Assembly (NCBI RefSeq): GCF_015752285.1
Contig: NZ_JADOUY010000005.1
Coordinates: forward strand, 248,001 to 312,000
Source: Mycetocola_A sp015752285
Lineage (GTDB): Bacteria; Actinomycetota; Actinomycetes; Actinomycetales; Microbacteriaceae
Direction: 5' to 3'
DNA length: 64,000 nucleotides
Under the pieces are notes generated by a model that did no database searches, was not told where the DNA came from, and saw only the letters and a list, made by a program, of their open reading frames with translations. Position numbers and translations under genes: made by a program. Positions within the stretch are counted from its first letter, which is position 1. Each line of letters opens with the position of its first letter. Below are positions 25,128 through 33,903 of the stretch, one piece after another.

Positions 25128-26558
25128 TCAGCTCCCCGTGTAGTGCATGACGTGCTTGATGCGGGTGTAGTCCTCGAACCCGTACAACGACAGGTCCTTG
25201 CCGTAACCGGAATGCCCGAACCCGCCGTGGGGCATCTCGGCGACGATCGGGATGTGCGTATTGATCCACACGCAGCCGAAATTCAGCGTCTTCGCTGCGC
25301 GCATCGCCCGTCCGTGGTCGGTGGTCCACACCGAGGACGCCAGTCCGTAGCGCACGCCGTTCGCGAGCCGGAGGGCCTCGGCCTCGTCGACGAACGACTG
25401 CACGGTGATGACCGGTCCGAAGATCTCCTCCTGGATCACCTCGTCCTGCTGCCGAAGCCCGGAAACGATCGATGCCTCGAAAAAGTATCCGGGGCGGTCG
25501 ATGCGGTGCCCACCGAGTTCGACGATGGCATGGTGTGGCAGCCGGTCGAAGAATCCGGTGACCCGGCCGAGCTGCGCGGCGTTGTTCACCGCGCCGAAGA
25601 ACACGTCCTCGTCTGGCGCCCCCGTCGTGGCATCCTCGCGGGCGGCAGCGGTCAGCGCCGCAACGAACGCGTCGTGAACGGACGCCTGCACGAGCACTCG
25701 CGTCGCTGCCGTGCAATCCTGCCCGGCGTTGAAATACCCTGCAGCCACGATGCCGCGCGCGGCCTTCTCGAGGTCCGCGTCGTCGTAGACGAGAACAGGG
25801 GCCTTGCCGCCGAGTTCGAGGTGGACGCGTTTCAGATCGGCGGATGCCGCCCTCGCCACCTCCATGCCTGCGCGCACAGAACCGGTGATCGACACCATCG
25901 CCGGTGTCGGATGCTCGATCATTGCGGCCCCGGTCGTGCGATCACCGGTGACCACATTGAAAACGCCTGCCGGCAGGAACTCGGCAGCCAGTTCGGCCAG
26001 CATCAACGTCGACGCCGGGGTCGTGTCCGACGGTTTGAGCACGATCGTGTTCCCAGCGGCGAGCGCAGGCGCGAACTTCCATACCGCCATGTTGAGCGGA
26101 TAGTTCCAGGGTGTGACCTGCCCGATCACGCCGATCGGTTCGCGCCGCACGTACGACGTGTGATCGGCGAGGTATTCGCCGGCGCTGAGACCGTTCAGGG
26201 TGCGAGCGGCCCCGGCGAAAAACCGGATCTGATCCGCGGAGAGCAGGATCTCGTCCTCGACGAGGGTGCCGAGGGGCTTGCCGGTGTCCAGCGATTCCAC
26301 GGCGGCGAACTCGTTCGCCCGCTCGGTGAGCGCATCGGCGATCCGCAGCAGCGCCCTCTGCCGTTCCGACGGCGTGGTCTCGCCCCAGCTCTCGAACGCC
26401 TCCGCTGCGGCGTCATACGCGAGTCCGACGTCACGCGCGGTCGACACGGCGCTCGTCGCGTACACCTCACCGGTCGACGGATCACGGATGTCGAGTCGGT
26501 CGTCTCCGGAGGCATCCGTTGGCCTGCCGCCGATGAAATTCTGCAGATGACGGGGCAT
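25128..26558 (-). CDS. Aldehyde dehydrogenase, gamma-aminobutyraldehyde type
   Basis: A 476-residue NAD(P)-dependent ALDH. The catalytic Cys282 lies in FNAGQDCTAATR, the general base Glu248 in LELGGKAP, and the cofactor motif is FTGS-like (ITGSVRAG). The overall sequence is closest to PatD-type aminobutyraldehyde dehydrogenases, which oxidise 4-aminobutanal to GABA. It is divergent from a class III aminotransferase with which it would make a putrescine-to-GABA route. I chose ATG 26558 because it gives the standard MPRHLQNFIGG start with a GGAAAGGAA site; the upstream extension overlaps the aminotransferase gene. Confidence 0.87.
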   Translation of the reverse strand: MPRHLQNFIGGRPTDASGDDRLDIRDPSTGEVYATSAVSTARDVGLAYDAAAEAFESWGETTPSERQRALLRIADALTERANEFAAVESLDTGKPLGTLVEDEILLSADQIRFFAGAARTLNGLSAGEYLADHTSYVRREPIGVIGQVTPWNYPLNMAVWKFAPALAAGNTIVLKPSDTTPASTLMLAELAAEFLPAGVFNVVTGDRTTGAAMIEHPTPAMVSITGSVRAGMEVARAASADLKRVHLELGGKAPVLVYDDADLEKAARGIVAAGYFNAGQDCTAATRVLVQASVHDAFVAALTAAAREDATTGAPDEDVFFGAVNNAAQLGRVTGFFDRLPHHAIVELGGHRIDRPGYFFEASIVSGLRQQDEVIQEEIFGPVITVQSFVDEAEALRLANGVRYGLASSVWTTDHGRAMRAAKTLNFGCVWINTHIPIVAEMPHGGFGHSGYGKDLSLYGFEDYTRIKHVMHYTGS

Positions 26559-26636
26559 TCGCGGTTCCTTTCCACGAGCACGGGGTGGGAGTAGCCTCAG
26601 CGTAATCCGCAGCGACCCACCAGAGGGAGTACCGAG

Positions 26637-28010
26637 ATGACCGACGATGCCGCCGACCTCAGGCGCAAGGCTCACGACCACCTGTGGATGCACTTCACCG
26701 ACCAGTCCCGGATGGACCGCGAGCCCGGCATCCCGATCATCACCCGCGGTGAAGGTCACCACATCTTCGACGACCGTGGCAAGCGTTACATCGACGGATT
26801 GAGCGGCCTGTTCGTCGTGAATGCCGGGCATGGGCGCAAACGGCTCGCCCAGGTGGCGGCGAAGCAGGCCGAGCAGCTCGCCTTCTTCCCGTTATGGTCA
26901 TTCGCCCACCCAGCTGCGATCGAACTCGCCGACCGGCTCGCCGGCTATGCGCCTGGCGACCTCAACCGGGTGTTCTTCTCCACCAGTGGAGGTGAGGCCG
27001 TCGAGACCGCGTTCAAGCTCGCCAAGCAGTTCTGGAAACTCAACGGCAAGCCCGGCAAGCACAAGGTCATTTCACGGGCGGTCGCGTACCACGGCACGCC
27101 GCAGGGGGCGCTGGCGATCACCGGCATTCCCGCGATGAAAGAGATGTTCGAACCGGTCACCCCCGGCGGGTTCCGGGTGCCGAACACCAACTTCTACCGT
27201 GCGCCTGAACACGGAGACGACCTCGAAGCCTTCGGTCTCTGGGCCGCGAACCGCATCGAGGAGCAGATCCTCTTCGAAGGCGCTGACACCGTGGCCGCTG
27301 TGTTCCTCGAACCGGTGCAGAACTCGGGTGGATGCTTCCCGCCGCCTCCCGGTTACTTCACCCGCGTTCGCGAGATCTGCGACCAATACGACGTCCTGCT
27401 CGTGAGCGACGAGGTGATCTGTGCATTCGGCCGGATCGGCACCATGTTCGCGTGCGAGCACTACGGTTACCAGCCGGACATGATCACCTGCGCCAAGGGG
27501 ATGACGAGCGGCTATTCACCGATCGGGGCGACGATCGTCTCAGACCGGATCTATGAACCGTTCAGCACGGGGGAGGCGTATTTCCCACACGGTTACACCT
27601 TCGGCGGGCATCCGGTGTCGTCGGCTGTCGCGCTGGAGAATCTCGACATCTTCGAAGAGGAGGACCTCTGCGGCAACGTGCGTGCCAACACCGACACCTT
27701 CAGGTCGACACTCGAGAAGCTCCTCGACCTGCCGATCGTCGGAGACGTGCGCGGCGACGGTTACTTCTTCGGAATCGAACTCGTGCGGAACAAGGCGACG
27801 AAAGAGACGCTCAGCGGTCCGGAGTCCGCGTACCTGCTCAAGGGAGTCATCTCCAACGGGCTGTTCGAGAACGGGCTCTACTGTCGTGCGGACGACCGGG
27901 GAGACCCGGTGATCCAGCTCGCGCCACCGCTGACCGTCGGCCCAGCCGTGTTCGACGAGATGGAGCAGATCCTGCGTGGAGTGCTGACGGACGCGTGGAC
28001 GAAACTATGA
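26637..28010 (+). CDS. Class III PLP aminotransferase (omega-amino acid/diamine type)
   Basis: A 457-residue fold-type I aminotransferase. The PLP lysine is K287 in CAKGMTSGYSPIGA, and DEVICAFGRIG holds the PLP-ring aspartate. It resembles putrescine- or beta-alanine-pyruvate transaminases (Spu/Pat group). With the divergent aminobutyraldehyde dehydrogenase it probably degrades putrescine: transamination to 4-aminobutanal, then oxidation to GABA. The 78-bp divergent region has TAGCCT about 42 nt before this ATG and a gaggga ribosome site. Confidence 0.86.
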   Translation: MTDDAADLRRKAHDHLWMHFTDQSRMDREPGIPIITRGEGHHIFDDRGKRYIDGLSGLFVVNAGHGRKRLAQVAAKQAEQLAFFPLWSFAHPAAIELADRLAGYAPGDLNRVFFSTSGGEAVETAFKLAKQFWKLNGKPGKHKVISRAVAYHGTPQGALAITGIPAMKEMFEPVTPGGFRVPNTNFYRAPEHGDDLEAFGLWAANRIEEQILFEGADTVAAVFLEPVQNSGGCFPPPPGYFTRVREICDQYDVLLVSDEVICAFGRIGTMFACEHYGYQPDMITCAKGMTSGYSPIGATIVSDRIYEPFSTGEAYFPHGYTFGGHPVSSAVALENLDIFEEEDLCGNVRANTDTFRSTLEKLLDLPIVGDVRGDGYFFGIELVRNKATKETLSGPESAYLLKGVISNGLFENGLYCRADDRGDPVIQLAPPLTVGPAVFDEMEQILRGVLTDAWTKL

Positions 28011-28035
28011 CACCCGACGCCGGGTTCGGCGCCCG

Positions 28036-28150
28036 CATACGACACAAACGGTCGCGTTGTGGTGCGCACTGTGACCGTTTTTGTCCGATGAGGGAAACGA
28101 CTGCCGCCCGAACGACACAAACGGTCGTGGTGCTGCGCCCACTTCGACCG
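28036..28150. repeat. Duplicated 73-bp hairpin element beside tRNA-Arg
   Basis: cgacacaaacggtcg occurs at about 28040 and again at 28113, a 73-bp period. In the first copy gacacaaacggtc (28041-28053) pairs with gaccgtttttgtc (28073-28085), 12 of 13 bp, around a 19-nt loop. The second copy keeps only a short matching arm (cgaccg at 28145). It lies between the aminotransferase stop and the 3' end of the tRNA gene. It could end transcription from either side. Confidence 0.62.
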
Positions 28151-28172
28151 CTGCCGCTCGTGTGAAAAAGTG

Positions 28173-28245
28173 TGCCCTCGACAGGATTCGAACCTGCGAC
28201 CTACGGTACCGGAAACCGACGCTCTATCCCCTGAGCTACGAAGGC
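28173..28245 (-). tRNA. tRNA-Arg (anticodon CCG)
   Basis: A 73-nt cloverleaf can be folded by eye on the minus strand. The acceptor stem is GCCTTCG/CGAGGGC with discriminator A, the D arm is GCTC...GAGC, and the anticodon stem holds loop TTCCGGT (anticodon CCG). The T arm is GCAGG-TTCGAAT-CCTGT. The 27-43 pair at the base of the anticodon stem is a T-T mismatch. No CCA is encoded; a T5 run follows directly. It decodes CGG, a common Arg codon in this GC-rich genome. Confidence 0.93.
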
Positions 28246-28345
28246 GTATGCGACAAAACTACCAGAATTCGGGAGAGCCGAAATTCGTCGCCGATCACTG
28301 TCCACGGGGAACGGATGCCGCTCAGCGGCGTGTGAGGATGGACCA

Positions 28346-29140
28346 ATGCATCGCACTGTTTCGGCCCACCTCGAATTCCGGCTCGGCGGCACCAGCGATG
28401 TCATTTTGTCCATCGCCGTCGCGGCGGGAACCCCGATCCTGACCGAGACGCTGTCGATCCGCACGCACTCCGGTTCGGTCACTCCGGTGGAGCTGACCGA
28501 CAAGCACGGTTCGCGGTTGCACCGGTTCACCGGTTACGCCGGCTCGTTCGAGATCCACTACCACGCGGTCGTCGCCGGGCAGCGACCGGTCGAGCCGGCG
28601 AGCCCGCTCGACCACATCCTCTACCTCCGCCCGAGCAGGTACGCGGAATCCGACAAGCTGTTCCGGGTCGCCCGCGACCTGTTCGGCGGTCTGCACGGGC
28701 AGGTGCTGCTCGACGCGGTCAGCTCGTTCGTTCACGACAGCCTGAGCTACGTGCCCGGGTCGAGCGACGTGGGCGACAGCGCCGCGACGACGTTCCAGTC
28801 GAAGCGGGGCGTCTGCCGCGACTACGCCCACCTCGTCATCGCACTCCTGCGGGCATGCGACATGCCGGCCAGGATGGTGTCCGCGTACGCGCCCGGTCTC
28901 AAACCGATGGACTTCCACGCCCTCGCCGAGGCGTGGGTCGACGGCTCCTGGCAGATCGTGGATGCCACCCGGCTGGCACCGAGGCAGTCGCTGGTTCGCA
29001 TCGCGACCGGGCGGGATGCATCCGACATTGCGTTCCTCACCAACCACCACGCCAACCTCACCCTCGACCGGGTCGAGGTGGGTGCCGTCGCGCAGATGCT
29101 GCCGATGGATGACCAGCGCACTCCGGTGCTCCTGCCCTAG
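28346..29140 (+). CDS. Transglutaminase-like family protein
   Basis: A 264-residue protein with the transglutaminase/protease core: Cys157 in RGVCRDYAH, His in DFHALAEAW, and Asp in QIVDATR, making the Cys-His-Asp triad. The N-terminal ~80 residues form the beta-rich domain usual in bacterial members of this group. Such proteins are thought to be cytosolic cysteine proteases or amidases, with no proven substrate. It has no signal peptide. A GAGGAT hexamer 6 nt before the ATG weakly suggests a leaderless start. It is convergent, almost touching, with the lipoprotein gene. Confidence 0.85.
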   Translation: MHRTVSAHLEFRLGGTSDVILSIAVAAGTPILTETLSIRTHSGSVTPVELTDKHGSRLHRFTGYAGSFEIHYHAVVAGQRPVEPASPLDHILYLRPSRYAESDKLFRVARDLFGGLHGQVLLDAVSSFVHDSLSYVPGSSDVGDSAATTFQSKRGVCRDYAHLVIALLRACDMPARMVSAYAPGLKPMDFHALAEAWVDGSWQIVDATRLAPRQSLVRIATGRDASDIAFLTNHHANLTLDRVEVGAVAQMLPMDDQRTPVLLP

Positions 29141-29142
29141 CG

Positions 29143-29772
29143 CTACTCCGGAAGGTGTGCGATCGCCGCCTCGGCGAGCTGCTCGGCGTCGCCCGGTTCG
29201 AAGAAGGCGACCGAACGCAGAGCCACCCAGTACGCGCCGGTGAAGACCTGCGCCTCGCCCTGATTCTTGATCACCGTGAAGTATCCCTCGACCGGCGGAG
29301 CGCCGTAGGTCGGAACCTGCGTGCTCTCGGTCACCGCCAGGTTCTTCAAGGCCGTCAGCTGGTCGTCGGGGAGTTTCGCGACGGCGATGTCGATGGTCTC
29401 ATTGCTCGAGTTGTTCGCCCATTGGCAGGTGAGCCCGTTCATCCCGGCGATCTGGCCGGCCTTGGTGTCTGCAGCAGGCTGCCCGTCTTCGACGAAACTG
29501 ATGTTCGGGTTGAAGGCATACATGTCGTCGAGGGTGACGAGCTCCTCGCAGGCCAGGTCGACGGGCTCGCTGACGATCGTTCCATCGGACGGTTCCGTTG
29601 TGGATGTCGGGCTCGGCTCCGAGGATGCGCTCGGCGACGGCGATGGGGACCCCGATGAAGCAGGGGCCTCGGCCGGTGCGCAGCCGGAGAAGAGCAACGC
29701 CCCGATCATGACAGCGGTGATGGCGAGCGGACGCGCCGTTCGGGAACTGGGGAACGAGGAAGCCATGGACAT
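29143..29772 (-). CDS. Putative lipoprotein of unknown function
   Basis: A 209-residue secreted protein with a lipoprotein signal peptide; the lipobox LLFSGC places the lipid-modified cysteine at 31. A Ser/Pro/Glu-rich linker (about 35-65) leads to a globular domain with cysteines at CEELVTL and TCQWAN that could form a disulfide. I recognise no family. The start may be ATG 29772 or ATG 29766. Its 3' end lies 2 bp from the convergent transglutaminase gene. Confidence 0.78.
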   Translation of the reverse strand: MSMASSFPSSRTARPLAITAVMIGALLFSGCAPAEAPASSGSPSPSPSASSEPSPTSTTEPSDGTIVSEPVDLACEELVTLDDMYAFNPNISFVEDGQPAADTKAGQIAGMNGLTCQWANNSSNETIDIAVAKLPDDQLTALKNLAVTESTQVPTYGAPPVEGYFTVIKNQGEAQVFTGAYWVALRSVAFFEPGDAEQLAEAAIAHLPE

Positions 29773-29873
29773 CTCTCTGCTGGGGGACGCTCCGACGATA
29801 TCAAGACCGGTATCCCCGCAACCGCGACGGGCCGCGTCCGGCCGGATTCGCGGCTGCGGATAGAATCGAGCGC

Positions 29874-31538
29874 GTGACTCCTGACGACCTTGCCGCTGCC
29901 CTGTTCGACCTCGTCGTCCCGCTCGCCGAAGGCAGACGCTCCGGCGCTGGAGCCGAGATCAACCGGGACGACGTGATCCTCGAGCGTCCGCGCAACCGTG
30001 ATCACGGTGACTGGTCGTCGAATGTGGCGATGCGGATCGCCAAGCGACTCGATGCCAACCCGCGTGAGATCGCAACCGAACTGGCCACAGGGCTGAGCGC
30101 ATTGTCTGGCATCGCCACGGCCGAGGTCGCCGGACCCGGCTTCCTCAACGTGCGCCTCGACGCCGCTGCCGCTGGGGCTCTCGCCCGGGTGATCGTCGAC
30201 GCCGGTGCCGCGTACGGCCGCAACGAGTCACTCGCCGGACAGTCCATCAACCTCGAGTTCGTCTCGGCCAACCCGACGGGCCCGCTGCACATCGGGCACA
30301 CCCGGTGGGCCGCGCTCGGTGATTCGCTAGCGCGCGTGCTCCGTGCAGCAGGAGCGACCGTCGCCAGCGAGTACTACATCAACGACGCCGGAAGCCAGAT
30401 GGACACCTTCGGGGCATCGGTCCTCGCCGCCATCACCGGAGCGCCGACGCCAGAGGGCGGATACCCGGGTGCGTACATCGCCGAGCTGGGCCGCCAGGTT
30501 CTCGAGATCGAGCCGGGGCTGCTCGAGCTTCCCGCTGATGAGCAGCTCGCCACGGCGCGCGAACTCGCCTACAAACTGCAGCTGGTCGAGATCGAGAAAT
30601 CCCTCGCCTCGTTCAACGTGCACTTCGACGTCTGGTTCTCAGAGCGAGAACTGCACGACAGGGACGAGAGCGGGCAGAGCGCCATCGACCGCGCGGTCGA
30701 CCGCCTGCGCGAGCAGGGCCATGTGTTCGACGAAGACGACGCCGTCTGGGTGCGTACCACCGATTTCGGCGATGACAAAGACCGGGTCATCCGCCGAGGC
30801 AACAGCATTTACACCTACTTCGCAGCGGATGCCGCCTATTACCTGTCCAAGTCGGATCGCGGGTTCGCGCACAAGATCTACCTCCTCGGTGCCGACCACC
30901 ACGGCTACGTCCACCGCCTGAAGGCGCTGGCGGGTGCTGCCGGAGACAACCCGGAGACCGACATCGAAATCCTCATCGGCCAGCTCGTCAGCGTCAACGG
31001 CGCCAAGCTCTCGAAGCGTGCGGGCAACATCATCGAACTCGACGACCTGCAGGCGTGGCTCGGCACCGATGCCCTGCGCTACTCGCTCGCCAGGTACCCC
31101 GCAGACTCGCCGCTCACCCTCGACCCCGAGCAGTTGAAGAAGCGCAGCAACGACAACCCGGTGTTCTACGTGCAGTACGCCCACGCGCGCACCCGCTCCG
31201 TCGACCGCAATGCCGCAGCTGCCGGTGTGGACCGTTCGGTCTTCGCGCCCGAGCTCCTCGACCACGAGACCGAGTCTGCGCTGCTCGGCGCTCTGCAGGA
31301 GTTCCCACGGATCGTCGCCCAGGCCGCCGAGCTGCGTGAACCGCACCGCGTCGCCCGCTACATCGAAGAGGTGGCCGGCCTCTACCACCGCTGGTACGAC
31401 AACTGCCGCGTGATCCCACTCGGCGACGAGCCGATCGGCGACGTGCACCGCACCCGCCTGTGGCTCAACGACGCGACCGGGCAGGTTCTCAGCAACGGAC
31501 TCGACCTCGTCGGTGTCTCCGCGCCCGATCGGATGTGA
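29874..31538 (+). CDS. argS: Arginyl-tRNA synthetase
   Basis: A 554-residue class I synthetase that charges tRNA-Arg. The HIGH motif is at 139-142 (PLHIGHTRWA), and a KMSKS equivalent KLSKRAGN starts at K378. The N-terminal Add-1 domain and the C-terminal anticodon-binding helical domain are complete. It starts with GTG 7 nt after TAGAAT (29861-29866), so the mRNA is probably leaderless. It opens the amino-acid cluster argS-(DUF2993)-lysA-hom-thrC-thrB that is conserved in actinobacteria. A tRNA-Arg gene lies 1.6 kb upstream on the other strand. Confidence 0.96.
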   Translation: MTPDDLAAALFDLVVPLAEGRRSGAGAEINRDDVILERPRNRDHGDWSSNVAMRIAKRLDANPREIATELATGLSALSGIATAEVAGPGFLNVRLDAAAAGALARVIVDAGAAYGRNESLAGQSINLEFVSANPTGPLHIGHTRWAALGDSLARVLRAAGATVASEYYINDAGSQMDTFGASVLAAITGAPTPEGGYPGAYIAELGRQVLEIEPGLLELPADEQLATARELAYKLQLVEIEKSLASFNVHFDVWFSERELHDRDESGQSAIDRAVDRLREQGHVFDEDDAVWVRTTDFGDDKDRVIRRGNSIYTYFAADAAYYLSKSDRGFAHKIYLLGADHHGYVHRLKALAGAAGDNPETDIEILIGQLVSVNGAKLSKRAGNIIELDDLQAWLGTDALRYSLARYPADSPLTLDPEQLKKRSNDNPVFYVQYAHARTRSVDRNAAAAGVDRSVFAPELLDHETESALLGALQEFPRIVAQAAELREPHRVARYIEEVAGLYHRWYDNCRVIPLGDEPIGDVHRTRLWLNDATGQVLSNGLDLVGVSAPDRM

Positions 31539-31539
31539 C

Positions 31540-32364
31540 ATGGCTGCAGCAGACGAAGACGGTTGGACCCGGCTGAGCCAGGGTGCAGAAACCGAGCGTG
31601 AGCCGGTCCGTCGTTCAGCGGGCCGTCGGTGGATCACCGCGTTCATCGTGATCGTCGTTGCTGCCGTCGTCGTGGTTGGCGGTGCCTTCCTGGCCGAGTC
31701 CGTTGCACGCGGGTTCACCCAGGACGCCGTCGCCGCTGCCGTCCAGACGAACCTCCCGTCGAACGTCGAGGCAACGGTCGACGTCGACATCGACGGGGAC
31801 TGGGTGCTCCTCCAGATCCTCAGCGGGCGGATGGACAGGGTCACGATCTCGTCCGACGACGCACGATTCGACGGCATCCCGGTCGAACGGGTGGTCGTCA
31901 CGGCATCCGGAGTCCCGATCGATCTCAAGACCGCTGTCGATTCAGTCGACGCAACAGCCACGCTCGATGAGCCCGCGCTCAACGAGCTTCTCACCCTGCC
32001 GGGGAACGACCCGCAACTGGTGCTCGGCGATGGGACGGCCGGTTACGAGGATTCGACCACCGTGTTCGGTTTCGACATCGGCTACCTCATCACCGCGGTG
32101 CTGACCCCTGACGGAACCGACGTTCTGCTCACACCGCAGAGCGCCGAGGTCACGTCGCCGGTCGGATCGCTCGACGTCTCCTCGATCCTCGACCGGCTCG
32201 TCGCGGAACCCGTCACAATCTGCGCGGCCGACCGCCTGCCTGAGGGGGTCACCCTCTCAGACATCGAGGTCGCAGACGGCTTCGCCTCGCTCAGCCTGTC
32301 TGCGAACGATTTCGTTCTCTCCGGTTCGTCTCTCCGCACCACGGGGGAGTGCCCGGCAGCGTGA
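31540..32364 (+). CDS. DUF2993 (LmeA-like phospholipid-binding) membrane-anchored protein
   Basis: A 274-residue protein. After a short charged cytosolic segment, a transmembrane helix at about 32-51 anchors an extracytoplasmic DUF2993 domain with repeated beta hairpins (VEATVDVDIDGDWVLLQI). Mycobacterial LmeA of this family binds phospholipid and affects lipomannan length; a lipid-related role is likely but not shown. ATG 31540 begins 1 nt after the argS stop, so it is read from the argS transcript. It is unusual inside an amino-acid biosynthesis cluster, but I believe this placement recurs in relatives. Confidence 0.83.
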   Translation: MAAADEDGWTRLSQGAETEREPVRRSAGRRWITAFIVIVVAAVVVVGGAFLAESVARGFTQDAVAAAVQTNLPSNVEATVDVDIDGDWVLLQILSGRMDRVTISSDDARFDGIPVERVVVTASGVPIDLKTAVDSVDATATLDEPALNELLTLPGNDPQLVLGDGTAGYEDSTTVFGFDIGYLITAVLTPDGTDVLLTPQSAEVTSPVGSLDVSSILDRLVAEPVTICAADRLPEGVTLSDIEVADGFASLSLSANDFVLSGSSLRTTGECPAA

Positions 32365-32434
32365 GCTCGCGGCTGGATTCCATGCCCCGCATACGCGACG
32401 TGACACAATTTCGCTGGGACTTCTGACTTCTCGG

Positions 32435-32440
32435 TAGAAT
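32435..32440 (+). promoter_or_regulatory. Probable -10 element of the lysA-hom-thrC-thrB operon
   Basis: TAGAAT in the context cggtagaattc lies about 50-60 nt before the possible lysA starts. The 125-bp gap has no other feature. No clear -35 hexamer is seen. Confidence 0.4.
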
Positions 32441-32499
32441 TCATTCCGTCTCCACCGCTCACCCGCGCGGTACGTCTCCCCGCACGATTGGTTCCTGCT

Positions 32500-33903
32500 G
32501 TGGCATCTTCCCCGCTTGCCCCATCGTGGTTGCGCGTTCCTGAAGACGTCAATGCCCTGTCCGCTTCGGTCTGGTCCGCAAACGCATCGCGGTCGACGAC
32601 AGGTGAACTCATGGTCGCCGGGTTGTCTGCTCCAGAGCTCGCCGCCCGGTTCGGCACCCCGGTCTATGTCGTCGACGAAGCGGATGCCCGCGGCAGGGCC
32701 GCCGACACCCTCGCGGCCTTCCAGCGCGAGTTCGCTGCCGTCGGGTCGAGCGCGACCGTGTACTACGCCGGCAAGGCGTTCCTCTGCACCGAGGTGGCCC
32801 GCTGGGTCGCCGAAGCCGGACTGAACATCGATGTCTGCTCCGGCGGCGAGCTCGCCGTTGCCCTGGCGGCCGGTGTCGACGCGGCACGGCTTGGCCTGCA
32901 CGGCAACAACAAGTCGCTCGCAGAGATCGACCGGGCCGTCGCCGCCGGCATCGGCGCGATCGTCATCGACAGCCTGCAGGAGATCCCGCGTGTCGCCGCC
33001 GCTGCGACCAGACACGGCCGCCGCCAGGGTGTCCGGTTGCGGGTCAACAGCGGTGTGCACGCGCACACCCACGAGTTCCTTGCCACTGCGCACGAAGACC
33101 AGAAGTTCGGGTTGCCACTCGAGCACGCCGCTGAGGCGGTCGCCACGATCCGGGGTTTCGATTCGCTCGACTTCTACGGCCTGCACTGCCACATCGGCTC
33201 GCAGATCTTCGGCTCGGACGGGTTCGCCGAGTCAGCGGCCAGGCTCCTCGCCGTGCACCGCGATCTGCTCCCAGGCGGGCCGGTTCCCGAACTCAACCTC
33301 GGCGGCGGGTTCGGCATCGCGTACACATCGGCAGACGACCCCACCCCGATGGACGAACTCGCCCGCGAGATCGCGCGCATCGTCGCATCCGAGTGTGCCC
33401 GTCTCGACATCGCCGTTCCGCGCGTCGCCTTCGAACCGGGCCGCGCGGTCATCGGCCCGTCGACGTTCACGCTTTACGAGGTCGGAACCACCAAGGATGT
33501 CGAGGTGCAGACGGATGCCGGCGGTTCAGCCGTTCGGCGCTACGTCAGTGTCGACGGCGGCATGAGCGACAACGCCAGGACGGCGTTGTACGGCGCCGAC
33601 TACTCCGTACGGCTTGCCGGGCGCTCCTCCGATGCGGAGCCTGCGCTGATCCGCCTCGCAGGCAAGCACTGTGAGTCCGGAGACATCGTCGTCACCGACG
33701 ACTACCTCCCGGCCGATGTGGCTCCGGGCGACCTCGTCGCGGTGCCGGCCACCGGCGCGTACTGCTGGTCGCTGGCGAGCAACTACAACTATCTGGGACG
33801 CCCGCCGGTCGTCGCCGTCCGAGACGGTGTCGCCCGAGTGATCGTCCGCGGTGAGACCGAGTCCGACCTACTGGCGCGAGACGCCGGATTGGATGCACGA
33901 TGA
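32500..33903 (+). CDS. lysA: Diaminopimelate decarboxylase
   Basis: About 467 residues, fold-type III PLP decarboxylase, the last step of lysine synthesis (meso-DAP to lysine). The PLP lysine is K92 in YYAGKAF; the glycine-rich phosphate site is LNLGGGFGI; and the active-site CESGD lies near the C-terminus. I chose GTG 32500 (VASSPLAPSWLRVP), the usual start point of actinobacterial LysA; an in-frame TTG at 32488 is possible. No good ribosome site is present at either. Its stop overlaps the hom start (ATGA), which joins lysine and threonine branches in one operon. Confidence 0.93.
   Translation: MASSPLAPSWLRVPEDVNALSASVWSANASRSTTGELMVAGLSAPELAARFGTPVYVVDEADARGRAADTLAAFQREFAAVGSSATVYYAGKAFLCTEVARWVAEAGLNIDVCSGGELAVALAAGVDAARLGLHGNNKSLAEIDRAVAAGIGAIVIDSLQEIPRVAAAATRHGRRQGVRLRVNSGVHAHTHEFLATAHEDQKFGLPLEHAAEAVATIRGFDSLDFYGLHCHIGSQIFGSDGFAESAARLLAVHRDLLPGGPVPELNLGGGFGIAYTSADDPTPMDELAREIARIVASECARLDIAVPRVAFEPGRAVIGPSTFTLYEVGTTKDVEVQTDAGGSAVRRYVSVDGGMSDNARTALYGADYSVRLAGRSSDAEPALIRLAGKHCESGDIVVTDDYLPADVAPGDLVAVPATGAYCWSLASNYNYLGRPPVVAVRDGVARVIVRGETESDLLARDAGLDAR

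Noticed and set aside
25050..26594. A 514-codon plus-strand frame opposite the aldehyde dehydrogenase
   Set aside because: The minus-strand gene has complete catalytic residues; the plus frame has no recognisable domain and an Arg/Gly/Asp-rich shadow composition.
28173..28245. tRNA-Arg as the attachment site of an integrated element
   Set aside because: No integrase, no duplicated tRNA 3' end and no compositional shift were seen in the flanks.
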